A DNA stretch of 64,000 nucleotides, taken from contig CACJYD010000004.1 of the NCBI GenBank assembly GCA_902597545.1, forward strand, positions 1-64,000, written 5' to 3'. Below the pieces are notes generated by a model that saw only the letters and a program-made list of their open reading frames with translations, searched no databases and was not told the DNA's origin. A program made the position numbers and the translations under genes. This document shows, one piece after another, positions 17,216-26,227 of this stretch; within the stretch, counting starts at the first letter, position 1; each line of letters starts with the position of its first letter. This DNA is from an uncultured Bacteroidota bacterium. Lineage in GTDB: Bacteria > Bacteroidota > Bacteroidia > Flavobacteriales > Flavobacteriaceae.

Positions 17216-18070
17216 ATGAAAAAGGTCGTTATAATAACTGGAGCATCAAGAGGATTTGGAGAGTTAATTGCAAAAAAATTTCAAAAAGAAAATTTTCAAG
17301 TTATTGCCACAATGAGAAATATTGATAGCTCTCCGAGTTTAAAAAAGCTTGAAAATTTAGATATAAAAAAACTTGATGTAACTGTTAAGTCCGATATTAA
17401 GAATGTTGTTGACTACACGGTTGAAAAATATGGGAGAATAGACATCCTCATAAATAATGCTGGTTATGGAGCTTTTGGTTTTTTAGAGGAAGCATCCGAT
17501 GAAGAAATAAGAAACCAATTTAATGTAAATTACTTTGGATTGATTGATTGTATTAAGGGAGTTCTTCCTCAAATGAGAAAGCAAAAAGATGGTGTGATAG
17601 TTAATATTTCTTCAATAGCAGGAAGGTTTGGATTACCATTCACATCTTTATACAATTCTTCAAAGTTTGCTGTAGAAGGTTTAACTGAATGTCTTCATTA
17701 TGAATTAAGCTTGTTTGGTATTGATATTAAAACTGTTGCTCCAGGATCTTTTAGAACAGGATTTCATGATTCAATAAACTTTACAGAAGATGAAAAAAAA
17801 GAGGATTTAGATGTCGTAAGAGAAAATCTAAAAAAAGCCCTTGAAGATGGAATTAAAAATCAACCTCCTTTTCCTTTTGGATTTGGTAATAATGATGATG
17901 TAGCAAATTTTGTTTTTAAAAAATCTATCACAAAAAGTAAAGTTTCTAATTTTATCGGGCGAGATACAAAAATTATAAACTTTTTTATTAAAATTTTTGG
18001 TAGAGAGTTACTTTTTAAAATCATCAAAAAACTTTGGTTCTCTAGAATCCTACCAAAAAAAGAATTATGA
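17216..18070 (+). CDS. Short-chain dehydrogenase/reductase (classical SDR)
   Basis: A 284-aa oxidoreductase with an intact SDR site: the nucleotide-binding 'TGASRGFGE' near the N-terminus, 'DILINNAGYG', the catalytic Ser in 'VNISSIAG' and 'YNSSK' (Tyr-x-x-x-Lys). The glycine-loop context with Arg suggests NADP(H). The C-terminal extension of basic and hydrophobic residues (FFIKIFGRELLFKIIKKLWF) could be membrane-associated, as in retinol-dehydrogenase-like SDRs. The stop overlaps the start of the oligopeptidase gene (ATGA). Substrate unknown. Confidence 0.9.
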   Translation: MKKVVIITGASRGFGELIAKKFQKENFQVIATMRNIDSSPSLKKLENLDIKKLDVTVKSDIKNVVDYTVEKYGRIDILINNAGYGAFGFLEEASDEEIRNQFNVNYFGLIDCIKGVLPQMRKQKDGVIVNISSIAGRFGLPFTSLYNSSKFAVEGLTECLHYELSLFGIDIKTVAPGSFRTGFHDSINFTEDEKKEDLDVVRENLKKALEDGIKNQPPFPFGFGNNDDVANFVFKKSITKSKVSNFIGRDTKIINFFIKIFGRELLFKIIKKLWFSRILPKKEL

Positions 18071-20190
18071 GCAGACACAATATCCAAAGTTTATTGTTTA
18101 TTTGCTTTCTTTTAACTTTAAACATTTCATGTAATATGAAAATAAATCCCCCAAAAGCAGAAAAAAATCCAAAAAAACTAACAATACATTCTGATACCAG
18201 GATTGACAATTATTATTGGCTAAATCAAAGGGATGATGAAAAAGTAATTGAATACTTGAATCAAGAAAACAGCTACACTAAAGCCAAGTTAAAACCAACT
18301 GAAAAACTACAAAAACAGCTTTTTAATGAAATGAAATCCAGAATCAAGGAAGATGACAGCTCAGTTCCATATTTTTACAATGATTATTGGTACATAAAAA
18401 AGTTTCAAAAAGGAAAAGATTATCCAATTTATACAAGGAAATATAAAAGCTTAGAAAATGAAGAGGAAATTCTACTTGATGTTAATAAATTAGCTAAAAA
18501 TCATTCATTCTATAACCTGGGTGGAATAAGTATTAGTCCTGATAACAAAAAGTTAGCTTATTCTGCAGATACTTTGTCGAGAAGATTATACACTATTTAT
18601 TTTTTGGATTTAGAGTCCCAAAAATTATACAACGAAAAAATTGAAAATACAACTGGTAGTTTAGTTTGGGCTAATGACAATCAAACAGTTTTTTATTCTA
18701 AAAAGGAAGATGTAACTCTGAGAGTTAATAAAATCTTTAAGCATAAATTAAATACTGATTCAAAAGAAGATGAACTTATTTATGAGGAAAAAGATGAATC
18801 ATTTAGCATAGGTGTATCAAAATCAAAATCTGAAAAATTTTTATTCATCAACTCAAGAAGCACTCTAACGAGTGAAGTGAGATTTTTAGACGCAAATAAG
18901 CCTGATGATGAATTTAAAATTTTTAATAAAAGAGTCGAAGGTCACGAATATTCCATTAGTCATTTCAAAGACAATTTTTATATAATAACTAATAAGGACA
19001 ACTCTAAAAATTTTAAATTAATGAGAACCTCATTAAAAAATACAAACCAAAAAAATTGGAAAGATGTAATTGAACATAGAAAAAAAATCCTTCTTGAGGG
19101 TATTGAAATATTTAATGACTTTTTAGTAGTAATTGAGAGAGATTCAGGACTTGTTAAAATGAATGTAAGAAAGTGGGATAATAGTCAGAATTATTATTTA
19201 CCAATTGAAGGTGAGACTTACAGCTTATCAATAGGAACAAATATTGACTTTAAATCCACGAAGTTAAGATATAACTTTTCATCTCTTAATACACCTTCAT
19301 CAGTTATTGATTTTGATATGGAAACTAAATTGTTCGATGTGAAAAAGAAGCAAGAAGTTGTAGATGATAATTTTAATGAGGCAAACTATATCACGGAAAG
19401 ATTATGGGCAAAATCCCACGATGGGACTAAGATTGCCATTTCATTAATCAGACACAGTGAAACAAAATTAAATGACCAAACTCCATTATTATTGTATGGG
19501 TATGGATCATATGGCATAACTTTAGACCCTTATTTTTCAACCGTCAGACTTAGTTTACTTGATAGAGGCTTTGTCTATGCAATTGCACATATAAGAGGAA
19601 GTGAATATTTAGGACGGGATTGGTATGAGGAAGGTAAACTTTTGAATAAAAAAAATACATTTTTAGATTTTATTTATTGTGCCAAGTACCTTATTGATAA
19701 GGGATATACATCTAAAGAACATATTTATGCAATGGGTGGTTCTGCAGGTGGGCTTTTAATGGGTGCAGTTTTAAATTTTGAACCATTATTATTTAATGGA
19801 ATAATTGCATCAGTTCCATTTGTTGATGTGATGACGACAATGCTTGATGACTCAATCCCATTAACCACTCTTGAGTATGATGAGTGGGGTAATCCAAATG
19901 AAAAGGAATATTATGATTATATGCTTTCATACTCACCTTATGATAATGTGAAAGAAACCGCTCATACTAATATTTTAGTTACAACTGGCCTGCATGATTC
20001 ACAAGTTCAGTATTGGGAACCTGCTAAATGGGTTGCTAAACTGAGAGATTATAACAAATCCGACAGCACAATCCTATTAAATACAAACATGGAAACTGGA
20101 CACAGCGGGGCCTCTGGCAGATTTGAAGCTTTAAAAGAGATTGCAATGGAGTATGCTTTCTTAATTGGTTTAGAAAAAGATTTGTTTTAG
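18067..20190 (+). CDS. ptrB: Oligopeptidase B-like prolyl oligopeptidase (S9A), lipoprotein
   Basis: A 707-aa serine peptidase. A lipoprotein signal (LLTLNISCNM) is followed by the S9 propeller start 'RIDNYYWLNQRDDEKVIEYLNQEN'. The C-terminal hydrolase has 'YGYGSYGI', 'AHIRGSEYLGRDWYEEG' and Ser559 in 'GGSAGG', with Asp644 in 'GLHDSQVQYWEPAKWVAKLR' and His679 in 'TGHSG'. Triad spacing and length match oligopeptidase B, which cuts short peptides after Arg/Lys. It is coupled by a 4-base overlap to the SDR upstream. Its 3' end overlaps the convergent membrane gene by 4 bases. The lipid anchor places it in the periplasm or outer membrane rather than cytosol. Confidence 0.92.
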   Translation: MSRHNIQSLLFICFLLTLNISCNMKINPPKAEKNPKKLTIHSDTRIDNYYWLNQRDDEKVIEYLNQENSYTKAKLKPTEKLQKQLFNEMKSRIKEDDSSVPYFYNDYWYIKKFQKGKDYPIYTRKYKSLENEEEILLDVNKLAKNHSFYNLGGISISPDNKKLAYSADTLSRRLYTIYFLDLESQKLYNEKIENTTGSLVWANDNQTVFYSKKEDVTLRVNKIFKHKLNTDSKEDELIYEEKDESFSIGVSKSKSEKFLFINSRSTLTSEVRFLDANKPDDEFKIFNKRVEGHEYSISHFKDNFYIITNKDNSKNFKLMRTSLKNTNQKNWKDVIEHRKKILLEGIEIFNDFLVVIERDSGLVKMNVRKWDNSQNYYLPIEGETYSLSIGTNIDFKSTKLRYNFSSLNTPSSVIDFDMETKLFDVKKKQEVVDDNFNEANYITERLWAKSHDGTKIAISLIRHSETKLNDQTPLLLYGYGSYGITLDPYFSTVRLSLLDRGFVYAIAHIRGSEYLGRDWYEEGKLLNKKNTFLDFIYCAKYLIDKGYTSKEHIYAMGGSAGGLLMGAVLNFEPLLFNGIIASVPFVDVMTTMLDDSIPLTTLEYDEWGNPNEKEYYDYMLSYSPYDNVKETAHTNILVTTGLHDSQVQYWEPAKWVAKLRDYNKSDSTILLNTNMETGHSGASGRFEALKEIAMEYAFLIGLEKDLF

Positions 20191-21047
20191 TTCGATTCTG
20201 CTAATATTTCAAGCAAATCCAAAAATAAATTGATTATGTCTAAGTACAAATTAACTGCAACCCTGACGGCAGTTCCCCACGAATTATCACCAGCAGCAAT
20301 TGCTTTTTCTAAATAATTAAAATCATAAATTAAATACAATGAAAATATAACAACTCCACAATATGAGTATATTATCCTTCTCCTTTCTGATTTAAATACA
20401 AAAGCATTCAAAACTTCCACAACTATCAATGCTAATAATGAAATCCAAAGGAAAATTCCAAGAAAACTAAAATCTGTAGGAAAGTATGCTACAATTGCAC
20501 CAGCTACAATTACAGCTAATGTTGTTCCAGTCATAGCTTGAAAAACTACATTTTGCCACTCTTGATTGTACTTATCGTGAGATAATACATTTTTATTAAA
20601 ATCGTCTTTTAATTTTTTAAATTCATCAGACATATTATCAAAAGTTTTGGCAGGTTCTGATGCATAGTAATAGATGTATTTCTTTTCATCATCAGCCCCA
20701 AACATTTTTTCCACAAAAGTTGCATTTGGATTTTTTTTAACTGTTTTTGATAAAACAGCTTTGGACTTTAGATATTTTCTAAATTTAAATCTTTCTCCAA
20801 TATAAGCTATAGTTGGTCCCAATGACCAGCCAATAAAGCCTGAAAAAATAGCAACCATAACAAGGTTTAGAGGATATGAATCAGCATAAATCATAACCAT
20901 AATAAGAAATAAAAATGTTCCTCCTATTGTAAATACTGCCTCAAGTGTTGTTTCATAGGCTTTATTAAATCTCGCTGATAAAGTAGTGACTACCAGCATG
21001 CCACCCAGAATTAAGAATGTTCTGGACATCAATAAATTTGGTTCCAT
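20187..21047 (-). CDS. Bax inhibitor-1/YccA-like membrane protein with an internal insert
   Basis: A 286-aa protein with about six transmembrane helices plus a C-terminal amphipathic segment. That final segment 'AVNLYLDIINLFLDLLEIL' and the 'VVFQAMTGTTLAVIVAG' helix are BI-1 hallmarks; the family includes pH-gated calcium-leak channels. Between the third and fourth helices lies an insert of roughly 80 residues (from 'GERFKFRKYLKSK' to 'DKYNQEWQN'), charged and predicted helical, which ordinary BI-1 proteins lack. The opening helices are also shorter on the polar side. ATG at 21047 is preferred; a second Met is six codons in. No partner gene is apparent. Confidence 0.75.
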   Translation of the reverse strand: MEPNLLMSRTFLILGGMLVVTTLSARFNKAYETTLEAVFTIGGTFLFLIMVMIYADSYPLNLVMVAIFSGFIGWSLGPTIAYIGERFKFRKYLKSKAVLSKTVKKNPNATFVEKMFGADDEKKYIYYYASEPAKTFDNMSDEFKKLKDDFNKNVLSHDKYNQEWQNVVFQAMTGTTLAVIVAGAIVAYFPTDFSFLGIFLWISLLALIVVEVLNAFVFKSERRRIIYSYCGVVIFSLYLIYDFNYLEKAIAAGDNSWGTAVRVAVNLYLDIINLFLDLLEILAESN

Positions 21048-21140
21048 TACTATATATTTTACAAATTTTTGATCAAAAAAAAAAATAAACTGAGCTTATA
21101 AAAAACTAAATCTAAATTTTTTATAAATTCATTAATCATT

Positions 21141-22694
21141 ATGAAATTTTATAAACTTTTAACAATAATTACCATTACAATTTTATTTTCTTGCAAAAAG
21201 ACAAATGAGAAACCAAGAATTGGGATTACAGGAATCGCAATAGAATCTAGTACATTTTCACCTGCAATAACCACAGAAAAAGAATTTGATATTAAATATA
21301 GTAGTGAAATTTTTGGAAGGTATCCTTTTTTTGATCAGAACTATATTGATAACGCAGATTGGTTTCCAACAATGACTGCTCGAGCTCTACCTGGGGGCGT
21401 TGTTTCTAAAGAAGCTTACGAATCTATGGTTTTACAAATTATTGAACTTACCAAACAGACTTTGCCGTTAGATGGTTTGTTTCTTGATATTCATGGAGCA
21501 ATGAATGTAGTTGGCATGGATGATCCTGAAGGTGATTTTATAGAAAGAATTAGGGCTGTGATTGGAAATAACACAATGATTTCAACTTCAATGGATTCTC
21601 ATGGAAATGTTTCAGAAAAATTAGCAAAGTATTCAGATATTATTACATGTTACAGAAAGGCTCCACATACTGATGCTCTTGAATCAAAACAAAGAGCTCT
21701 TGATAATTTAGTTGACAGATTAAAATCTGGGAAAGGAAAACCCAAATACAAAGCTTGGATTCCAGTCCCTATACTTTTACCTGGAGAGCAAACTAGCACA
21801 AGAGTTGAACCTGGTAAATCACTTTATGAAAAGGTTAAACCCATTGCTGATAGTAAAGGTGTTGTTGATGCTGCTGTTTGGGTAGGATATGCTTGGGGAG
21901 ACGCACCTAGAAATCACGCTGTTGTAATGACTGTTGGTGATAATAAAAAAGCTGTGGTAAATGGAGCAGAAGAGTTAGCTCAAAGTTTTTGGGATGCTAG
22001 ATATGAATTTGATTTTGTAGCTCCAACTACGACCTTGGATAGCGCATTAAATCAAGCTTTTAATTATCAAAAAAATAAAATTGATAATAAGCCATTTATC
22101 ATTAGTGATATGGGTGATAATCCTACTGCTGGGGGTGCTGGAGATGTAACATGGACATTAGATAAATTATTAAAGATTAAAGAATTTAAATCTGAAAATG
22201 GTCCAGAATTAATTTATGCTTCAATCCCTGGACCTGATTTGATTTTAAATGCTTTAAATACTAAAATTGGAGATAAAGTTAGTGGTTATGTTGGAGCTAA
22301 AGTTGATGATCGATTTTCACCACCTGTTCTTTTAAATGGAATTTTAAAAGCAGTCCATTTAGGAGATAAAAATGCTGAAGCAGAAGTTGTTGTTCAAGTT
22401 GGAAGTATTAAGGTAATTGTAACTAATAAAAGGAAACCATATCATTATATTTCAGATTTTACAAATCTTAATCTAGATCCAAAAAATACAGATATTCTTA
22501 TGGTTAAAATTGGTTATTTAGTTCCTGAGCTTTATGAAATTAGAGGTGATTGGGTCATGGCTTTGACACCAGGTGGAGTTGATCAAGATCTATATAGACT
22601 GGGATACAAGAAAATAAAAAGACCAATGTTTCCTTTGGATAAAGATATGGAAGATCCAGATTTAAATGCAGTATTGATTCCAGTATTAAAATGA
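21141..22694 (+). CDS. M81 family (MlrC-like) metallopeptidase, lipoprotein
   Basis: A 517-aa protein with a lipoprotein signal (ITILFSC) and the M81 arrangement: 'GITGIAIESSTFSP' at the start, 'GLFLDIHGAMNVVGMDDPEGDF' (metal-binding Asp/His), 'STSMDSHGNVS' (His), 'CYRKAPHTDALES' (His) and 'ISDMGDNPTAGGAGD' in the C-terminal domain. The family is named for MlrC, which finishes breakdown of the cyclic peptide microcystin, but most members have unknown peptide or amide substrates. It starts a four-gene operon; the next ATG overlaps its stop (ATGA). Confidence 0.9.
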   Translation: MKFYKLLTIITITILFSCKKTNEKPRIGITGIAIESSTFSPAITTEKEFDIKYSSEIFGRYPFFDQNYIDNADWFPTMTARALPGGVVSKEAYESMVLQIIELTKQTLPLDGLFLDIHGAMNVVGMDDPEGDFIERIRAVIGNNTMISTSMDSHGNVSEKLAKYSDIITCYRKAPHTDALESKQRALDNLVDRLKSGKGKPKYKAWIPVPILLPGEQTSTRVEPGKSLYEKVKPIADSKGVVDAAVWVGYAWGDAPRNHAVVMTVGDNKKAVVNGAEELAQSFWDARYEFDFVAPTTTLDSALNQAFNYQKNKIDNKPFIISDMGDNPTAGGAGDVTWTLDKLLKIKEFKSENGPELIYASIPGPDLILNALNTKIGDKVSGYVGAKVDDRFSPPVLLNGILKAVHLGDKNAEAEVVVQVGSIKVIVTNKRKPYHYISDFTNLNLDPKNTDILMVKIGYLVPELYEIRGDWVMALTPGGVDQDLYRLGYKKIKRPMFPLDKDMEDPDLNAVLIPVLK

Positions 22695-23113
22695 AAATAA
22701 AACTAATCAACAAAGCTGGTTACCATTCAAAAATTGAAAATCAAAATGGAAATTATATAGATATTGATAATAAATCTGATATAAATCCCAAAGGAGTTAG
22801 TCCAATGGAGCTTCTATTAATGGGGGTTGCAGGATGTAGTAGCATTGATATAATTTCTATATTAAAAAAACAAAAACAAGAATTTAAAAACTTATATATT
22901 GAAGTTGAAGGAAAAAGAGAGGATGGAGAATTACCATCGCTTTTTACTCAGATTCATGCTGATGTATTTATAGAGGGAGAAGTAGATTCCAAAAAAGCGT
23001 ATAAGGCAAGTGAACTTTCATTTACAAAATATTGCTCTGTTTCAAAAACTCTAGAGGCTACAGCTGATATCTCCTTTTCAGTATATGTTAACAATAAAAT
23101 TTGTAGTAAGTAA
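22691..23113 (+). CDS. OsmC/Ohr-family protein
   Basis: A 140-aa protein with the OsmC order: N-terminal strands, 'NPKGVSPMELLLMGVAGCSSIDIISILKKQ' (first peroxidatic-type Cys on the long helix) and 'LSFTKYCSVSKTL' (second Cys). Both redox Cys are present, so thiol peroxidase activity toward organic hydroperoxides is plausible. The gene overlaps the M81 stop by four bases, and its own stop lies two bases before the cupin ATG. Confidence 0.9.
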   Translation: MKIKLINKAGYHSKIENQNGNYIDIDNKSDINPKGVSPMELLLMGVAGCSSIDIISILKKQKQEFKNLYIEVEGKREDGELPSLFTQIHADVFIEGEVDSKKAYKASELSFTKYCSVSKTLEATADISFSVYVNNKICSK

Positions 23114-23114
23114 A

Positions 23115-23426
23115 ATGAATTTAGATAGTGTAGAGCAAAAAGAATTTTTCCCAGGTTTAAAAGGGAAATTGATACATGGCGACAAAATAACGTGGGCGTT
23201 TTGGGATGTTGAAAAAGATGCTGAAGTTCCAGAACATTTCCATCATCATGAACAAATTATGCATGTTGTTGAAGGTGAGTTTGAATTTATATTAGATGGA
23301 GAAAAAATGGTTTGTAAAAATGGAGATGTAATTGTAATACCTTCAAATATTCCTCACTCTGGTAGAGCTCTAACTAAATGTATTTTGATGGATGTTTTTT
23401 CACCTGTTAGAGAAGAATACAAATGA
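23115..23426 (+). CDS. Single-domain cupin protein
   Basis: A 103-aa cupin. Motif 1 is 'AEVPEHFHHHEQIMHVVEGEFEF' (His, His, Glu metal ligands) and motif 2 'NGDVIVIPSNIPHSGRAL' (His). The frame is open upstream to 23085, but the ATG at 23115 follows the OsmC stop directly and starts just before conserved sequence, so the shorter form is used. Small cupins of this type bind metal and may act as isomerases or dioxygenases, or sense ligands; nothing here decides which. The next ATG overlaps its stop (ATGA). Confidence 0.87.
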   Translation: MNLDSVEQKEFFPGLKGKLIHGDKITWAFWDVEKDAEVPEHFHHHEQIMHVVEGEFEFILDGEKMVCKNGDVIVIPSNIPHSGRALTKCILMDVFSPVREEYK

Positions 23427-24211
23427 ATATTTCACTTAAATCTAAAAATGCTTTAGTAGGTGGAAGCAGTAAGGGGCTAGGAAATGCAGTGGCAAGACAA
23501 CTTGCTATGTCTGGAGCTAAAGTTACTTTAGTTGCAAGATCTGAAGATTTATTGGTTGATACGGTCAATGAACTAAATAAACTCACTGACTGTAAACATG
23601 AATACTTAATATGTGACTATAATGATCATGAAAAATACTCCAAAATAATTAGTCAATATTTGTCTAATAATCGAATTGATATATTAATTAATAATACACA
23701 AGGTCCTAAATCAGGTGATATAAATAGCTTATCAATTAAGGACTATCAAAAAGCTTTTGATTTATTATTTAAAAATACTGTGTTCACAACAATGCTTGCG
23801 ATTGAAAATATGAAAAAAAATAGCTGGGGAAGAATTATAAATATGACATCGGTTAGTGTTAAAGAACCACTCAGTTATTTAGCATTATCCAATTCTATGA
23901 GATCATCTGTTATATCTTGGGCAAAAACTCTTTCAAATGATATAGGCAATAATAATGTTACAGTAAATAATATTTTGACAGGTTATTTTGATACTGAAAG
24001 ATTAAAAGAGTTGAATTCAGATAAAGCAAAAAAGTTTAACGTAGATGTTGATGATTTATATGATACAATGAGAAATCAGGTGCCATTAGGAAGAATCGGT
24101 AACCCTATGGAATTTGGATATCTAATAACATTTTTAGCATCTGAATATGCTAGCTATATTAATGGAGCAAATATTCCAATTGACGGAGGACTTTTGAAAT
24201 CTATTTCATAA
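23423..24211 (+). CDS. SDR-family protein with replaced catalytic Tyr/Lys
   Basis: A 262-aa Rossmann protein: 'ALVGGSSKGLGNAVA' (cofactor loop), 'DILINNTQGP', the Ser of 'INMTSVSVKEPL' and the C-terminal 'SYINGANIPIDGG'. Where classical SDRs have Y-x-x-x-K, this protein reads 'LSNSMRSSVISWAKTLS', giving Ser for Tyr and Arg for Lys by my alignment. A known SDR subgroup shares this 'LSN..R' form. It may therefore use a different mechanism or act as a binding protein. It is the last gene of the M81-OsmC-cupin operon, joined by four-base overlaps. Confidence 0.85.
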   Translation: MNISLKSKNALVGGSSKGLGNAVARQLAMSGAKVTLVARSEDLLVDTVNELNKLTDCKHEYLICDYNDHEKYSKIISQYLSNNRIDILINNTQGPKSGDINSLSIKDYQKAFDLLFKNTVFTTMLAIENMKKNSWGRIINMTSVSVKEPLSYLALSNSMRSSVISWAKTLSNDIGNNNVTVNNILTGYFDTERLKELNSDKAKKFNVDVDDLYDTMRNQVPLGRIGNPMEFGYLITFLASEYASYINGANIPIDGGLLKSIS

Positions 24212-24347
24212 TTAATTAGGATTTGTAATGTACTTTATAATGCACTAATTTATTTTAATTTATCAATTTCAAGTTTAATTAAAATTTCTAATTATTTGAC
24301 TTATTAATAGTTTTAATGATTATTTTAAAAATTGATATATTTAAACA

Positions 24348-24971
24348 ATGATTAAGACCAAGGCGCTTAAATTCAACTACAATAATCAAGTTTCATTTAA
24401 TTTTCCTGATATTTCATTAAATAAAAATGAAAACTTATTAATTATTGGAAGTTCAGGTATAGGAAAGACAACTCTTTTACACCTTCTTGCAGGCTTGCTT
24501 CAATCTAATTCTGGCTCAATAAATCTATATGGTCAAGATATTAGTAAATTAACTCAACATCAAATTGATAAATTTAGAGGACAAAATATTGGTATTGTTT
24601 TTCAAAAACCTCACTTTGTCAATTCTTTAACTGTCAAGGAAAATCTACAACTAGCTCAATATTTAGGGAACAAAAAGGACGATTCTAGGATTGTAGATAT
24701 TTTGTCAAGTTTAGACATCTTGGACAAGGAAAATAAAAATCCTAAAAAATTAAGTCAAGGTGAAAAACAAAGAGCATCAATAGCTATGGCTATTGTAAAT
24801 TCACCCAAATTGATATTGGCTGATGAACCTACCTCGAGTTTAGATGATGAGAATTGTGAAAGAGTAATTAAATTATTAAAAAAACAAGCTTCAGATTTTA
24901 ATGCGCAGCTTATTGTCATAACTCACGATAACAGATTAAAGAAACATTTTAAAAAATCCATCAAGCTTTGA
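24348..24971 (+). CDS. ABC transporter ATP-binding protein (MacB/LolD type)
   Basis: A 207-aa ATPase with Walker A 'GSSGIGKTT', the Q-loop in 'IGIVFQKPHFVNSLTVKENL', signature 'LSQGEKQR', Walker B 'LILADEPTSSLD' and the switch His in 'VITHD'. Size and sequence fit the MacB/LolD/FtsE class that pairs with FtsX-like permeases. The permease begins with a TTG inside its stop codon (TTGA overlap). The preceding 136-base AT-rich gap should hold the operon promoter. Confidence 0.93.
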   Translation: MIKTKALKFNYNNQVSFNFPDISLNKNENLLIIGSSGIGKTTLLHLLAGLLQSNSGSINLYGQDISKLTQHQIDKFRGQNIGIVFQKPHFVNSLTVKENLQLAQYLGNKKDDSRIVDILSSLDILDKENKNPKKLSQGEKQRASIAMAIVNSPKLILADEPTSSLDDENCERVIKLLKKQASDFNAQLIVITHDNRLKKHFKKSIKL

Positions 24972-26227
24972 ATATTTTTAAATTAAGCATAAAGAATATT
25001 ATTAGTAAGCCTTTAAGTTCACTTTTGAGTTTAGCATTACTGGTTTTTGGTATAGGAATAATTTCTCTTTTACTACAACTAAATAGCTTGATTAAAACTC
25101 AAATGGATAATAATCTTAAGGGAATTGATATGGTCGTTGGTGCTAAAGGAAGTCCACTTCAACTAATACTATCTGCAGTTTACCACATTGATTCTCCAAC
25201 AGGGAATATTTCTGTTGAAGATGCTAAAAAAATTAAAAATAATAGAATGGTCGGCTCTAGTATTGATCTTCTTTATGGTGATAATTATAAAGGTTATAGA
25301 ATTGTGGGTACTGATGATGAGTTCCTTGACCTTTATGATGCAAAAATTAAAGATGGTCGTAAATGGGAGGATCCATTTGAGGTTGTAGTTGGATCAAAAA
25401 TATATTCGAATCTAGGTTTAAAATTGGATGATGAATTAATGAGTTCGCACGGATTAAGAGAAACTGGAGAAGCCCATGAAGATCAATTATTTAAAATTGT
25501 TGGATTGCTTGAACCATCAAACTCTGTAATTGATCAGTTAATTGTTACATCTCCAGAAAGCATTTGGGATTTACATGGTGAACATGATCACAGTGGGGAG
25601 GAACACGATGATGAACACGACCACGAACATGATGATGAACACGACCACGAACATGATGATGAACACGACCACGAACATGATGATGAAGAAATTACAGCGA
25701 TGTTAATTAAGTTTCAAAACCCAATGAATATCATTCAGTTCCCTCGTCAAATTAATGAAGAGACAAATCTTCAAGCAGCTGTACCATCATATGAAATATC
25801 AAGACTATTTAAACTATTTGGATTTGGAATTGAAACGCTAACATACTTGGCATATCTAATTATAATTGTCTCAGCTTTTAGTCTATTTATTAATCTTTTT
25901 AACTCAATGCGAGATAGAAAATATGAGATGGCCTTAATTAGAACACTTGGTTCATCTAGGAGACAGCTGTCATTTATGATTATTTTTGAAAGTTTAATTT
26001 TAACTACAGTTGGATTTCTTCTAGGATTGTTGGTTAGTAGATTAGGTGTTATGTTTGTATCTTCGCTCATGGAGGAAAGCTTAAATTATAATTTAAATTC
26101 CTTTGGTATTTTAAATGAAGAATTATGGTTATTAATACTTTCAATTTTTATAGGATTAATTTCATCTATAATTCCTGCATTACAAGTCTATAATTTAAAT
26201 ATATCTGAAGTATTAGGTGATGAATAA
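24968..26227 (+). CDS. FtsX/MacB-type ABC permease with a His/Asp/Glu-rich repeat in its periplasmic domain
   Basis: A 419-aa permease: one N-terminal transmembrane helix, a large periplasmic domain, then three C-terminal helices ('LTYLAYLIIIVSAFSLFINLF', 'MIIFESLILTTVGFLLGLLV' and the final one) with the FtsX pattern 'RKYEMALIRTLGSSRRQL'. In the periplasmic domain lies a run of about 35 residues made of H, D and E built on an eight-residue repeat, which should bind divalent metal such as zinc. Together with the ATPase and the following small protein, the layout recalls the Vibrio Zrg zinc-uptake operon (from memory). The TTG start is preferred because it overlaps the ATPase stop and no ATG is nearby. 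Confidence 0.85.
   Translation: MNIFKLSIKNIISKPLSSLLSLALLVFGIGIISLLLQLNSLIKTQMDNNLKGIDMVVGAKGSPLQLILSAVYHIDSPTGNISVEDAKKIKNNRMVGSSIDLLYGDNYKGYRIVGTDDEFLDLYDAKIKDGRKWEDPFEVVVGSKIYSNLGLKLDDELMSSHGLRETGEAHEDQLFKIVGLLEPSNSVIDQLIVTSPESIWDLHGEHDHSGEEHDDEHDHEHDDEHDHEHDDEHDHEHDDEEITAMLIKFQNPMNIIQFPRQINEETNLQAAVPSYEISRLFKLFGFGIETLTYLAYLIIIVSAFSLFINLFNSMRDRKYEMALIRTLGSSRRQLSFMIIFESLILTTVGFLLGLLVSRLGVMFVSSLMEESLNYNLNSFGILNEELWLLILSIFIGLISSIIPALQVYNLNISEVLGDE
25607..25687 (+). repeat. 24-bp tandem repeat (3 perfect copies plus a partial one) inside the permease gene
   Basis: The unit GATGATGAACACGACCACGA plus ACAT recurs without mismatch at 25607-25630, 25631-25654 and 25655-25678, and a nine-base start of a fourth copy follows. 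It encodes D-D-E-H-D-H-E-H. Perfect identity suggests recent slippage, so copy number probably varies among strains. Confidence 0.95.

Noticed and set aside
25582..25687. Possible CRISPR-like array because of regular repeats
   Set aside because: The repeats are contiguous without spacers, in frame, and encode a His/Asp/Glu loop.
24348..26227. LolCDE lipoprotein exporter
   Set aside because: Only one permease, and its periplasmic domain has a long metal-binding-type repeat and a different third gene.
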